Source of the DNA: Chrysomallon squamiferum
Lineage: Eukaryota > Mollusca > Gastropoda > Neomphalida > Peltospiridae
Assembly: GCA_012295275.1 (NCBI GenBank)
Contig: CM022676.1
Span: 1,217,010 to 1,281,009, forward strand
DNA length: 64,000 bases
Direction of reading: 5' to 3'
Part shown: positions 37,153 to 50,158 of the stretch, piece after piece
How positions within the stretch are numbered: position 1 is the stretch's first letter
How the letters are laid out: each line of letters begins with the position of its first letter
The notes under the pieces: model-generated
Told to the model about the DNA's origin: nothing
The model's database searches: none
The model's input: the letters and a program-made list of their open reading frames with translations, nothing else
Translations under genes and position numbers: made by a program

Positions 37153-38828
37153 GTAGGGTTTAAAAACATTAAATTAGGACTAAAGTAATGCTTATAAATC
37201 AAAACAGAATAACTATTACATACCCTATGTGTAACAGTTTTATTAATTATTTATTTTCAATATTTTCAATATTAATTTTATTAATCACCAGAATTAAAAT
37301 AAATTAAGCAAATTTATAAAATGTCAAAACAGCATGTAATGTGATATGCTTAAAATAGTTTAATAGGTGAAAAAGGAGAAAAAAACATGATTTCAGTTAA
37401 TGTTAAAACAACATTCCAAAACAACTTCTATGTATAAAAAAAAAAAGAGACCATGAAATTGCAGATATTCTTTCTTTGATATACAACATTTCACCAGATA
37501 CAGAAACTTAGTAAAATTAGGCCAATAATTTTATATAATTCAGCACAGGTACTGTTGGAATCCAGTTAGTAACCAGTAGCACTAAACCACATGGCCTAAC
37601 AGAAACATATAGAAGCCAGCTTGTAAGTGCTCTGAAGAAAATCTGTTTACTCCGTCAGTAGGTGTCTGGATTTATTGTTGCTATTTAATTTTAAATTACT
37701 TGAAGTACCTATATAGGTCAATGATAAGAATAATAATGTTATACTTCTAAGATACATTTCATACAGTATTTCTGTACATGGAAAATAATAAAGAATGCCA
37801 TTACTTTCAAAACTTGCTTATATTTAAATAAATTGTCTGCTGAATCTTTTTTCTTATAATAATGTGTGTTTCTTTTACACACACAAACACATACACACAT
37901 ACACAAAGGCACTCCTGCAAACAGCACAAATAAAAATTCTGTAATCATTTCAAAATATATGTGTGTATAAGATTATAAGGTTATTAAATAAAAACTAATG
38001 AAGTAAATGAGAAATGTAATGAATTCTTCAAGATGGTACTCACCCATGAACTCCTTCTGGATAGCCAACTTAATTTGCCCTAAGCTAGTTAAAGTCTCTC
38101 TCAAACACCCACACAGACGCACTCAGAATGATTTCATTTAATCTGTCTGTAATTTTTCCTCTACTTCTGTGGAGTTTAGCAATTTGCAAACATGAATCGA
38201 CACCAAAAAATACAAAGCAGCCATAAGACTTAATATGAGTGATCACCATAAATGTGTGCATGGAAACCATATGGAAATCCTTTTTAATGTGGTTCTTCTA
38301 ATACATTTTTAGTTTTATAAAATGAGAAAGAAAAGAAACCTTAATGTTCAAGGTATTTCTGCAGATAATGTTTTGAAATAGCATCAATGGAATTTAAGTG
38401 AAATTCTGATTCAAGAAAATAACTAAATTTTGTGACATAAAATAAACATCATCTTTCAACCATAAAAACTAATTTCATGATATTCGTGGTTAAAATGACT
38501 TCCATTATTTAGGTGCCGCTGCATCAGAGTGCATGGCGAAGAGTAAACAGACATGTCTCTTGCATGTTTGCATTTTACTTTTTTTTGTACTTATCTCAGA
38601 ACTGTTTGTCTGGCATACATAAAAAATTTTTTTTTATCTTTTCCTAATAAAATTACATTACTTCCAAACATCCCAAAAATGAATCATCACTAACAGTCTA
38701 TCTAAAGCCAACCATCAATTTTATTGTGAGTGTATCATATTAACATCCATATAAAATGTGTATTATGTGTGTCTTTGACATAATAATATATTTTTCATGT
38801 ATATCCATTTTTGGACATTAATGCTTTT

Positions 38829-38857
38829 ACACACACACATACACATACACACAAATA
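38829..38857. repeat. (CA)n tract, interrupted
   Basis: CA units broken by CATACA steps. Confidence 0.8.
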
Positions 38858-39413
38858 AACATATGTACACATAAATCACAAGAATACTTTTTTTTAAACA
38901 CATTTAACCCCCATAACCAACACACAAAAGAGAGTATTACACTAAGATTACTCAGAATACCCAGTGTTAACAAAGTAATTCTAAAACCAACTCTACGAGG
39001 ATCTGGTAATCTGTCTCTGAAATTATATTTTGCAACATCAAATTCACTGTAATACACTACTGCACGATTACTATTTGCTATAGGACTGTGAATTAATCCC
39101 GACATTGAGGGAATTCTAAAGATCAAGTTAAGAATTAAAGTTCCTTTTCTTTGTTACAAAATGAAATGAAATGAAAAATAAATATGTTGTTAACTATACA
39201 GAAAGACTGAAAATATAATTTCCATGATTTTCACCTTCTACAAACAACACATGACACAATCTTGTTACATTTACTTCTGGAATTTTTAGATGAATTCACT
39301 GAACTTTTTTCATGTGTCACTACAGAATTTCTTTAAGGTGAAGATTGCCATGATTCTATGTTACAGAAAATAAAATGCATATTTATTGTTCTTGAAAACA
39401 TTTGTGAGGCAAT

Positions 39414-39417
<4 letters not shown>

Positions 39418-39455
<38 letters not shown>

Positions 39456-39469
39456 TACCCATCTACCTA

Positions 39470-39503
<34 letters not shown>
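39418..39503. repeat. (GT)n followed by (AT)n
   Basis: GT array 39418-39454, a CTACC-rich spacer, then AT array 39472-39503. Confidence 0.95.
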
Positions 39504-39508
<5 letters not shown>

Positions 39509-42199
39509 GACCTTTTCAGAATTAAAATGTGTTTCCTTGTAACAATAGAAAACCCTTGCACTGGCACTGGAAGTAAGCCAGTCAACACGAAACAAATTCA
39601 GAACAAACCGAAAGCAAACACAGAAGAAACTGAAAGCAAACAAGGAACAAACTCTGAAAGAAAATCCCTTCTTTTCATCCATACTGATAGTATTCTTTAA
39701 CCTGTGAGAACTTTGCCAACACAATTTGGACATGGACCAGTTTGTGCTGCTTGCTAATGTGACTAGTTCATGTTTTGCACCTGTATGAGCATGTGAGTAA
39801 TTCCACTCCAAAGGATAAAAAAATGGATAAAAAATATTCAAAGGAAACCAAGATTTTGCAGCTATGTGTGTTTGTTATGGATCTGTGCAACTTTGAAGAT
39901 TATATCCATTGCTTACACTTCAATACAATATTTTAGTCTTATGGGTCATTATTACCATTCTTGTATCTCTGTAACAGAATTATTTTGGCTCTTTTGTTTT
40001 CTGATGATTTACTATAATTATAATACATATAGAGCTATTTACTTTTTAAATATATTTTCATAAAAGAAAAGAAAAAATTAAACAAAGAATTAATAAAAAA
40101 CATACAAAAAGAATATAAATTCAGGCACTGTTAAACAAACACCAGTGAATATGTATCTAACTGCAATGGTTTGACTGTTTAGTTTCATACACGTTTGATG
40201 TTTGGAAGTTCTAATTAGAGAATATTCTGTAGTATATAATCAGAAGCCACAAAGTGCCTTGAGGAACAGACACATTCCATTTTCTTTCATGTTTCTTTAA
40301 AAACATTGTATTTCAGCTTCAGGAAATGTCAGATAATAGCTGTCAGTATCACACAATAAGAAGAACAAACATGGGCACTTCCACAGGCCTTCTGCATTTT
40401 TTTGTATAGGATTTATATTTTTATATATATACACAATTCCAAAATGTTGAAAATAAATACAGAGGATAAAAATACAAAATTTCTTTAAATTCTAATTTTG
40501 TAAAATAAATTACTTTTCTTTGGCACAAAACACAATAATAATAAACATGTTGTGGCCATCAAATTCTTTACACAAACAATTCTTGTAGCAAAGAGTCATG
40601 AAAGTAAATTTTCTCAATTTAAATCTGAATTTGATGATGTTACAAAATAATATTCATGTTTCTTGAACATTAAATCATTTTAGTTTAATTCAAATTTTAA
40701 TCCATATTTAATGTTAGTTCTGTACAACTAATATTAATTTTTTACACCAACTAGAATTTACTGGTTTAAAATCTGTAAAACATAATTAGATTTCTGCTTT
40801 ATGCAGTTTTTAGTTTCATGATGGAAATCAATTTCAGATATCTCTATCCTTTAAGTGATCGTATTTAAGTGAAGGCGTTTTTACAGAGGATTCTGATATG
40901 TATAAGAATAGTTTCTTTAGGATCAGGAAAACAGATTAATTAGGCTTCAACATGCTTCATTCCCCAAACTGACACAAGCCACACCACTTGGGAAATGAAC
41001 AAATGGTTGAATTGACTGACAAGCTAATATACCTGGGCCAGAAAAAAGTGCTAAATTTCTCCATGTTCCATACTCTCTAGGGACAAATAATGACTGACCA
41101 GAGTTAATATGAAATACCTTCTTATTATCATAAAGTTAGTAATTTGATAACTGACTTTGCTGATACTGAACATATAATAAATAATAAATTTAAAAATGAT
41201 TATTACAACATTTAATACTTTGTACATAATATTAATGCAATATTAATGCAATATTAACAGAGAAAGATAATAACAAATTACTAAATAATAAAAGAGCAAA
41301 CACACACACACACACACACATATATATTAATTAAATATTCAGATATATATGCCTGCTTGTTTCTTACACATTCAGTAGTAGCTATAAAACAAAATACTGT
41401 TCTGAAAAAAGCAGTTTAATACATCTACATCTAATAATATAACAAATTACCTTTGGGCATCCTGTACACTCTTATGCTTTATCACTTCTGTTTAAAAAGT
41501 GATCATTATATTTCAGTACATATTTCCTTAAGGAAATATCTCAGTTTCTAGATTTTCCCCAAAACAATAAATCATCAATACAAGATGTAAACAGTCTGAA
41601 ATTCATTCTGACCTTATAAGAAAATCATTTTTGATAGCATTAAGACTGAAGTCAACATAATTACTGAATTCAGGATATGATCTATGTCCTTAACTTTAAC
41701 AGTCTCCCACTGGGCCACAATTCAATTTCACACAGTGGTCAGTGAATAAATTCAAACACTGAGATTCTTCTTCAGCAGGACAACAAAATGACTGTTAGTC
41801 TTTAAACAAAATGGAACAATACAACTGCCCCTAAATAGAAATGAGGGTGAAAAAAAAAGTCTAGCATTGTCCATAACCAATTTTATTCAGTGGACAGACA
41901 GCAAATAAAATGCAGCTCACAGATTCCCTTAACACCAGGACACAATCTTATGTTACTGAATCACAATGACCATCAGTGGACAGCTAATAAAGTGCACCCG
42001 GGCAGAAGATTTAGATTAGTAGTGGACAAGTTGGTCATCCTAGAGACACAGAAGGTTAAAGGTCATTCCTGCTCACTTCACAAGAGACAAGTGGACAGTG
42101 AACCATTGCTAAACTATGCTGTTCATCTGAAAGGAAAATTCAGTGAAATGAAAAAAATAATGTACTGAATTTATTATACAAAAAAATAAGAATAAAAAA

Positions 42200-42272
42200 A
42201 TAAAATAAAATAAAATAAAATAAAATAAAATAAAATTTAAAAATTAATAATAATAATAATAATAATAATAAT
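42200..42272. repeat. (AAAAT)n and (AAT)n arrays
   Basis: Pentanucleotide AAAAT units to 42236, then AAT units at 42246-42272. Confidence 0.93.
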
Positions 42273-43384
42273 CAAAATAAATAAATAAATAATACAGTTT
42301 TATATATATATATAGTAGCAGCAAAAAGATTTATTACTGATACATGTATTTGGTGTTGCGGGTGTATGTGTGGGAGGGTGAAAGCATTAGAAAAGTTTCA
42401 ACATATTACTTATACAAAGTTGATTTTTAATAAATAATGGTATTAAAGATAAACAGGTTTATTACTGAATTTATATAAAAAATAAAATTTTTAAAATAGA
42501 AATGTATTCTTTACCTAATTAAATTTTTTATGAACAATAAAATATGCTTCTTTTATTCTTTTCTCTTCTATTTTTTTTTTTTTAGATTTCCAAATTATTT
42601 ATTTTAAATCTTTTTCTTCAATTAACAAATCACAGTTTCTACGAATTCTTAATATTTGTTTTTGATTATGAAGACAGAGTTTAAAGACTTAAAAAAAAAT
42701 TAAATCTGTAAGTGGGATTGAAGACTGATGATGCCAAAGCTCTATATGATTATAGTATTACAATTAATTAAGTTCAGAGATTTTCAGCTTAAGAATATTT
42801 TTTTATCCTCTTTATGGTATCCAGCAAGCAGTGGAGCATTAGCTTAAACATGATGGGTCCTAAAGCTAGCTACTCTTCCAGTGTTTCTAGCCATGAGGAA
42901 GAAATCAGTTCAAAGTGGCACAGATCACTGTGATAACATCAATCCAACTCACTAAGCAATTGATTTTTTTCTCCCTTATAGGATGTTGCAGATGCGATGA
43001 ATAGCACTAAAGGTGGGATTAACTATAATACTCCAGCAAAACAAGATGATTAAAACAGCGAACAGAGCTTCATTTGGTCCAATAAACCAACAGTGTTAAA
43101 ATTTCCCTAGACTACTGAGAATAGCTGAAGGCATAAATTGTGAAGAGCATCAAACATTATTAATGCAAGAATGAAGTTTAACTTTTAAAAAAGAAAATCA
43201 TTTTCAATACTGCTATAAATGACACCTCTCAGGAATTTTTAAACAAGTTCTTAACATTTTTTTACTTTTGTCAATGACTTCTCAAAGTAATCTTGTCTTC
43301 GAGTTAATCACATTTTATCTTGTTAACCAGAAATTTAGATATATAATATTAACTAAAAATAGCACTGTTTTCTTTTATATTTAA

Positions 43385-43458
43385 AAAAAACACCAAAACA
43401 AAGCAAAAAAAAAAAAATACAATAACAAAAACAAAAACAAAAACAAAACCAAAAACAA
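43385..43458. repeat. (AAAAAC)n low-complexity tract
   Basis: A-rich sequence with regularly spaced C, roughly hexameric from about 43420. Confidence 0.85.
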
Positions 43459-43625
43459 ATTAGATAAACATCGAATATTTTCAACATTGTAATGTTCTTC
43501 ATTATCATTATTAAAAATAAATTTGGTGGGTGGTTTGCTGGTCTTATTTATTTATTATTTTTTATTGTTTCAAATCTTTTAGGCAAGCATGTTTAAATAA
43601 TTTATAAATATTATATACATGTATG

Positions 43626-43694
43626 TATATCGTGCTAGATACTTTACATATATCGTGCTAGATACTTTACATATATCGTGCTAGAAGTATTACA
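43626..43694. repeat. 23-bp minisatellite, three copies
   Basis: Units start at 43626, 43649 and 43672 with the core ATCGTGCTAGA. The first two are identical and the third diverges in its second half. Confidence 0.95.
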
Positions 43695-43742
43695 GAAGTC
43701 AAATAACTGTAGCAAAGATTAAATGCAAATATATATATATAT

Positions 43743-43760
43743 ACACAACACACACAAAAA

Positions 43761-43794
<34 letters not shown>

Positions 43795-43795
43795 A
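43743..43795. repeat. (CA)n microsatellite
   Basis: CA units with AAAA and AA interruptions, next to a short AT run. Confidence 0.92.
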
Positions 43796-46700
43796 TCTGT
43801 AAATGTCAGATGTATCCCTCAAAAAAAGATCTCACAACTTTACAGACACTGCAAAGTAACAGAAGGTAAAATGTTTAAATGACCCCTGAAAGTACAAATT
43901 CACCAGAACTTGAATTATCACCATAACAGAAGAGAAAAATAATCACTCCCCAACAAAAAAAAAAAAAAAATAATAATAACATTCCTTCCAGTCTCTGTCT
44001 ACCAGCAGACAGTATTCTGAATTAGACTAATAATGGCTGAACAATCTCATCTTTCTACCATAAATCAAACATAAATAAAATTACTTCTCTGTGTTTAGCT
44101 ATCTTCTACAGACTAAAGTGTTCTTCAGTGTTTTGTTGCAGTTTTTGATATGTTCAGTCACAATGGTTGTTTGTATTATTACTGGTAGACTACATTCCAT
44201 CATCAAATAGTCCATTAATTTTATTGTTCTCAGAATTATTTGAAACAAAGAGTACATAATACTTGAAAAAAGGAACTGATCTTTTTATCACTAACACTGT
44301 AATAGTGAATTATGTTACCTTCTCTTGACATGCTATTAATACTTTTAATTTACTTTCACTTGTATAATTTATACAATCAATTAAGATGACTAAGCCTGTG
44401 ATTCTTTTCTCAATCATTACAGTAAATTAATAAAATATGATAAAGGCTTAACATTCTTTATTAAATCCTAGAGGTCATCTCAGGCATCACCTATCCTGCT
44501 CTGAACCCCTTGTCAAAAGGAACTTCATGTCATTGTCACACCAACACACTAATACAATCCCTTTCAATGTATAAATTATTTTACTAACTTGGTTTATGCC
44601 ATGACTTAGTGGAAATCAAGGGTCAAATTGGCTCTTGATGAGAAAATATCAGTTGATTATGAGCCTGACGAACAGCAGGGAGTCTGTTTATTAACAAGTC
44701 ATTCTTGAGCATTGAATTATGGCAGTGATATATCAGGAAGTGAGTGACATTTCAATCAGTGGTTAGGAAACTATTACCTGACAACACCAAAATGACAGTG
44801 TGTAATCATTTATCCTTTTATAATGATGAAATTACAGCCCATGACAATCAAGAACTTAGTTAAAGATACAGTATGAGATTCAATTATATTCCCTTTAATA
44901 ACATGCAGAATATTGGTACAGAGCAATGAAAAACTGAGTCTAAAACTAAGCAGAGTTTTCTGACAATTTATCAATAATATTGTAGAATTAATTAATTAGC
45001 TGTAATATTTCAAGTATGAAAGTTTAAATGTTTTAGTGAAACAAGAGTCTCTTAGCCAGAAAACTGATTTTTTTTAATATTTAATCAAACTGATGTTGAA
45101 AATGTTTAAAAGATTAGAATAACATATTTCTTTATTGTTCCTAATACTGAAAATGAACCAAATGATATATATATATTTTATTATTTTTATTATAACAATA
45201 ACCAAAATATATATATATACAGATAAATTTAAACACACATATATAAGAAATATTATTTCCGAGGACCACACATGGTAAGATGCATCTACAGCTCTAAAAT
45301 TAATTATTTTTCTCAAGTTAATCTTAAGATCATTTGCAGGGAAATGAGATATCTCCAGAGGCAAAAACATGTCTGTTATAAAGTCTGTAATTGGATTACA
45401 GTGAACTGGTGAAAGGAAACCATATGCATATTAATCTGATAACAATATAAAAGTAAATTTGGACATGCAATAAATTCTGTAAACCACTGGATTACAGTGG
45501 TAAAGAATTATACAGTGTATTTACTAAATCCAAAGAAAGTATTAAAATTTCTTACAGAAACCTACACATGGATGTGAGGGCATAAGAAATAAATAAATTA
45601 ATTAAAAAGAATAACAAATATTATTCCTTCCTACTAGCATCTTGAAGAAGTGTTGAACATTTTCCTATAAATCACAATCTACTTGTGGAAAAAAAGACAT
45701 TTCTGCACATCAGGAACAGCAGTCTTACAGTCTTTATTAGATTTTCTGATTTGCATGATCTGGATGCATGTTTCTACTGCTCTTCCCTTAATGATAACAT
45801 CCATACTAAGTTAATGAACTACCTTGAGAGGTCTGCAAAGTATGATTCAAAAGAGATGAGGTCAAAAGAGTTACATGCCGTAATTCATCTTCTGATATCT
45901 GTGACAGGTTTTATCCATCTTGTCCTTGTTGTATCCACCTCAGTAAAACAATAATTTTCAAATGTGGAGGTGTGCACATGCTGTCTGGTTTTCAAATATT
46001 AGTTCTATTTCCTTGTTTTTATTCCAGAATTAAAAATCAAAGATAACAGGCACACTCACATCCAAACAAACATGTACATGCACATGAACACACATACACA
46101 TCCACACACTTCCTTGCAAGTTATTTCAATAAATTTATATTGTGTTGCAGTTATTTAATCAACTATTTTCAAATACAAGTGGTGAAATTAGCATTTCTAT
46201 AATCTTACTCTTGTAACTGGCAATGATCCATTAACAAAGTGGAATCGTTTTACTGTCCAGCCTCAGGTCCACCAGAGCATCCAATCTACCAACCTAGCTT
46301 TGTTTAATTATTTATAAGAATATCTAAGAATGCTCATTAGTTGAAAATTACCAGCAACAAATGACATCAAGAGCTAATATAACAAGTATGGAGATAATCA
46401 AACAACATAATCAATTATTTTATAACTGCATTAGCCATATGGTAAGTATCTTAAACATGTTGATAATACAAAGATAAGAAATTTACTGCTAAACCATTTT
46501 TACATATCAATTATTTTTTTATTATTATTACTCATTTGTCTTTGAAATTAAAATGCTCTCTAGGCTCTTTAGTCATCAACAACAATACAACTATAATTTT
46601 TATATAATTAAATCTTACTTATTCTTTGAACTAAATACATATGTCTTTCTCAAGTTAATCTGTAATCTCCTTTCATGTATCCTCTAAGTTAATCTCATAT

Positions 46701-48372
46701 TATTTTCTTGTTTAATTGATATCTTTAATAAGGCCCTATCCTGGCTACCAAATATTTACCAAACCCAACACAAATTCTTCTAATAATTTTTCTTCAGGAA
46801 GCAGGAAGCTAAATCAGTGATGAAAGCTCCTGTAACCTACAGCTTGGACACTGTTCTTTTCATCATATAGCCATCATCGATCCAAGCAGCCTATCAACAA
46901 TAGGTCTAGTACAAATGTATATAATTGGATTACTTAACAAAACAGGAGACAGTTTCAAAGTTTTCAATACTTTCCATCAATTACACTGTAATTTACAGAA
47001 CCAATCAGAAATCACAAACTGTCAGCATTGATAATTACCAGCATTCACTTAATTCTTTGACATGTAGAAAACTGATAACAGCTCAAGTTCTTTCAGTCAA
47101 GCACAGAACAATATTTTATTAAGAGCTGGGTAATTTGCTGTTAAATAAAATCAATCTTTGATACCTTATCTTCAAATAATACCATTTAAAACATTATTTA
47201 CTGTATTTGTTTCATTGTGTATATAAACTACAAAATTATATTAACAGAAAAGTGGAAAAATAAAATAATGAAAAATAAAAAAGGAATAAGAAAAGACAGA
47301 AAGAAGGAAAGAAATAGAAATAAATGAATAAAAGAGAAAGAATAAGTGAACAAATAACTAAATAACTATTTAATGAATGTATGTACCATAAGTTGGCATA
47401 ATACTAATAATGAAATAAAAAGAACCATGTTTGCAAAATGCTAAAATTTCTACTGCATGAATTTTTTTGAAATTTATGTATACATAATTCAATTTACTTC
47501 TTTTATTATCCTCATTATTATTCTATATTTTTAGTTTGAATAAAATAACTACAATTGTCTGAAGTATGAAAAGAACATAGCACTTGTGAAATCAAGAGCT
47601 TCATGCATTCAGCATATTTCATTAGATTAATGATGACTTTGTGGTCCTCTGTAATGAAAGGAGCTCTTCAAAACACAATATAGTTCTCTCCTTTGATTTC
47701 CATGATTCAAGTGACAGTTGCCACATCAAAGAATTCAGTGCCAGAAAAGATTTCTGCCCTCATTGGACATGCAGGTCTCGAACAATTTCAACACTAGAAC
47801 ACACTGATGATCAATGCTAACACAAGTCACAGCTTTCATCAAAAAGCAGTAAAAGAAAGCCAAAGACACTAAAGAAAGCCTGAGACAACCTGAGATGGCC
47901 ATTTCACAGAAATACTATCATTTCTTGCAAGTTGATATCAATGGGCCTTAAAAACAGAGAATATTCAAAAGGCCATAAACATTGGCAGAAAGCAGGTTTC
48001 AGCATTTCTGTTTCTGTCAAGAGGTTTTTATAAAAGAGTGTGTCAAACACAGAATGTTTTTGTCATGTCATAATAAAAAACAATACTCAAAAATCAATTG
48101 ATCATTTGCAATCTCCATTGATAAAAAGATACTTAGTTTTCTAAAGCTGATTCCACGAATAAAATAGATTGACAGACAAGAAATCATAATATGGTAATGC
48201 TACAAAACATGAGTTTTGAAAATAAATGATACTAACTTTTTTATGTACTGGCAAACATTCTATAATATGCATTTGTAACAATCTTCTTTACTTCTTTTTC
48301 AATTCTGATGTATATATTTTTATTTTATTCCTAATTATTTACAGTGCTATAGAAACAAAATCGTGTTGTATT

Positions 48373-48421
48373 TTATTATTTACTATTATTATTATTATTA
48401 TTTTTTTTTTTTTTTTTTTTT
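48373..48421. repeat. (ATT)n-poly(T) tract
   Basis: ATT units passing into about 20 T. Confidence 0.9.
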
Positions 48422-49320
48422 ATGAATTAATGCACAATTAATGTAATTTTCATTTCTGCTGAACATTGTAAGATTGCAATTTATATAACATGATCAGAAT
48501 TTATTAGACCGTATTTATAATTTATAAGCCTGTGATATTTTTGGATGTACATGAATAACAAAAAGCAAATCAAAACCTTATAACAAAAGTAATTAATAAA
48601 TAAGTTTATATAATTATTTTACAAAATAAAGTTCATATCCTTTTAATAGATGCTTAGAAAATAATAAAGTTCTGAATAAAGGAAATCATTTAAAAAAAAA
48701 TAATGGGCTTTAGCTAATTTGTTCTACAAATGCAATATTCTTCAGCTACTTTGTTGCAAAGCATAAAGCATGACAACAACACAATCAATAATAAAACAAA
48801 CGCATGTATTCATTGTAACTGAATTCATTTGTTTAAAAACACTATTGTGAGAAAGTGTACAGCGTATGCGCACATGTTAACAAACTCTAAGCTTTTGAGA
48901 AAGTTGTGGAAACAAGAGGAAAACCCAAAGAATCAATAGCAAGCAAAGACTGTCAATTGTGTGATATATTGACACGTTCTGGCATGCTAACATTGCTAAT
49001 GCAACTCTTAACCAAGGCTGGTCAGGCAAACACTTTTTAATCGAGAAGCAATAAGCTTTGATCTTGTCTTGACACATTGGACTCACACGCCTAGGTGGCA
49101 AAGATAATGAAAGAAACACTTTTAGTGATAAATGAACAGATCACTCCATGATGCAAACAGTATTCTAAAATTAGTTTATCAAAGGTCAAATCATATCTGT
49201 AATACTGAAACTTCTGGGAAAATATCAATGCATTGTTGTTGTTTTTTTTTATTGAAAAAAATCAAAGTTTGAAATTATTAAAGACATTACAAAAAGAAGT
49301 GACTGAAAATGATTACTACT

Positions 49321-49323
<3 letters not shown>

Positions 49324-49362
<39 letters not shown>
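49324..49362. repeat. (CA)n microsatellite
   Basis: About 19 CA units, with further CA-rich DNA to 49386. Confidence 0.95.
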
Positions 49363-49364
<2 letters not shown>

Positions 49365-50133
49365 CAAAACACACATATACACACACTTATAAAACAGTTA
49401 CAAGTCTCTTATCATAGTTTTTGTTATACAATTTCAAATATATTTATATATTTGAAATCTTCTATAACATTCCCTATAAAGTTCTATGTTCAGTTCAGGA
49501 AATACTACAAGGTAATTTTTAGGATTTCCTGTTAATTTCTGAAGAGGAAAAGTCAAATGTTCAGAGTGATCAATAATAAAGAAATTAGCACTTTACTCTT
49601 CAAACCCATCATTACTCAGACTGGGAACAGGTTCAAAAGCTTAACCTTGTGGATTCCCTCTCAAATCAAGAGGAAATTAAAGGCAAGTTTGATGAAGGAA
49701 TATGTTCCAGGTATCAGCAGATTTACTAAAAAGCCATTCCAATTGCAGGCAGGATCAACTATAATTATTCCATGATGTCAAATCTAGATGTTCTGTTTGA
49801 AATTACTCTGCTTGATGGCAAGTTGCCAAATTCATCTAGATTATGAAATTAAACAAGATGACCTACACTGATATCAAGTTTGTAGATAAATATGATTCTA
49901 AAGAAATAGCATACATCCAAATCTCATTCTTTAATAGCCAGCAAAAAACTCACACTAGAACATGTTTTTGAACTGTGGCTCCTGAGTTTTCAACTGCTCA
50001 AACAGTTTAATATATATATAACACACACACACATGCAGAGGAACCTTAAAAAGAAATGTATTAACATTTAATGAATAATAAAATCTACCAAAATGGGATA
50101 GAGAAATAGTTAAAAAAATAAAAAGAACTAAAG

Positions 50134-50158
50134 AAAAAAAAAAAAAAAAAAAAAAAAA
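50134..50158. repeat. Poly(A) tract
   Basis: An uninterrupted run of 25 A. Confidence 0.9.

Larger units (their letters stand above)
33519..49323. other. Presumed long intron or upstream DNA, 33.5-49.3 kb
   Basis: No coding exon was recognised. Frames at 41890-42168 and 45685-45954 (plus strand) stay open for about 90 codons without family resemblance. Repeat-poor, mixed-composition islands at about 44450-44930 and 47580-48060 stand out and could be regulatory. Confidence 0.55.

Noticed and set aside
39540-39700. Plus-strand frame rich in Lys, Thr, Glu and Gln
   Set aside because: It is driven by an imprecise A-rich repeat (CAAAC/GAAAC words) after the GT and AT arrays; no domain.
41890-42168. 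Plus-strand 92-codon frame with ATG
   Set aside because: Non-repetitive, but at this composition several frames of about 90 codons are expected by chance in 64 kb. No family motif or flanking splice signals were seen.
45685-45954. Plus-strand 89-codon frame
   Set aside because: Length is within chance expectation and no domain, signal peptide or recognisable motif is present.
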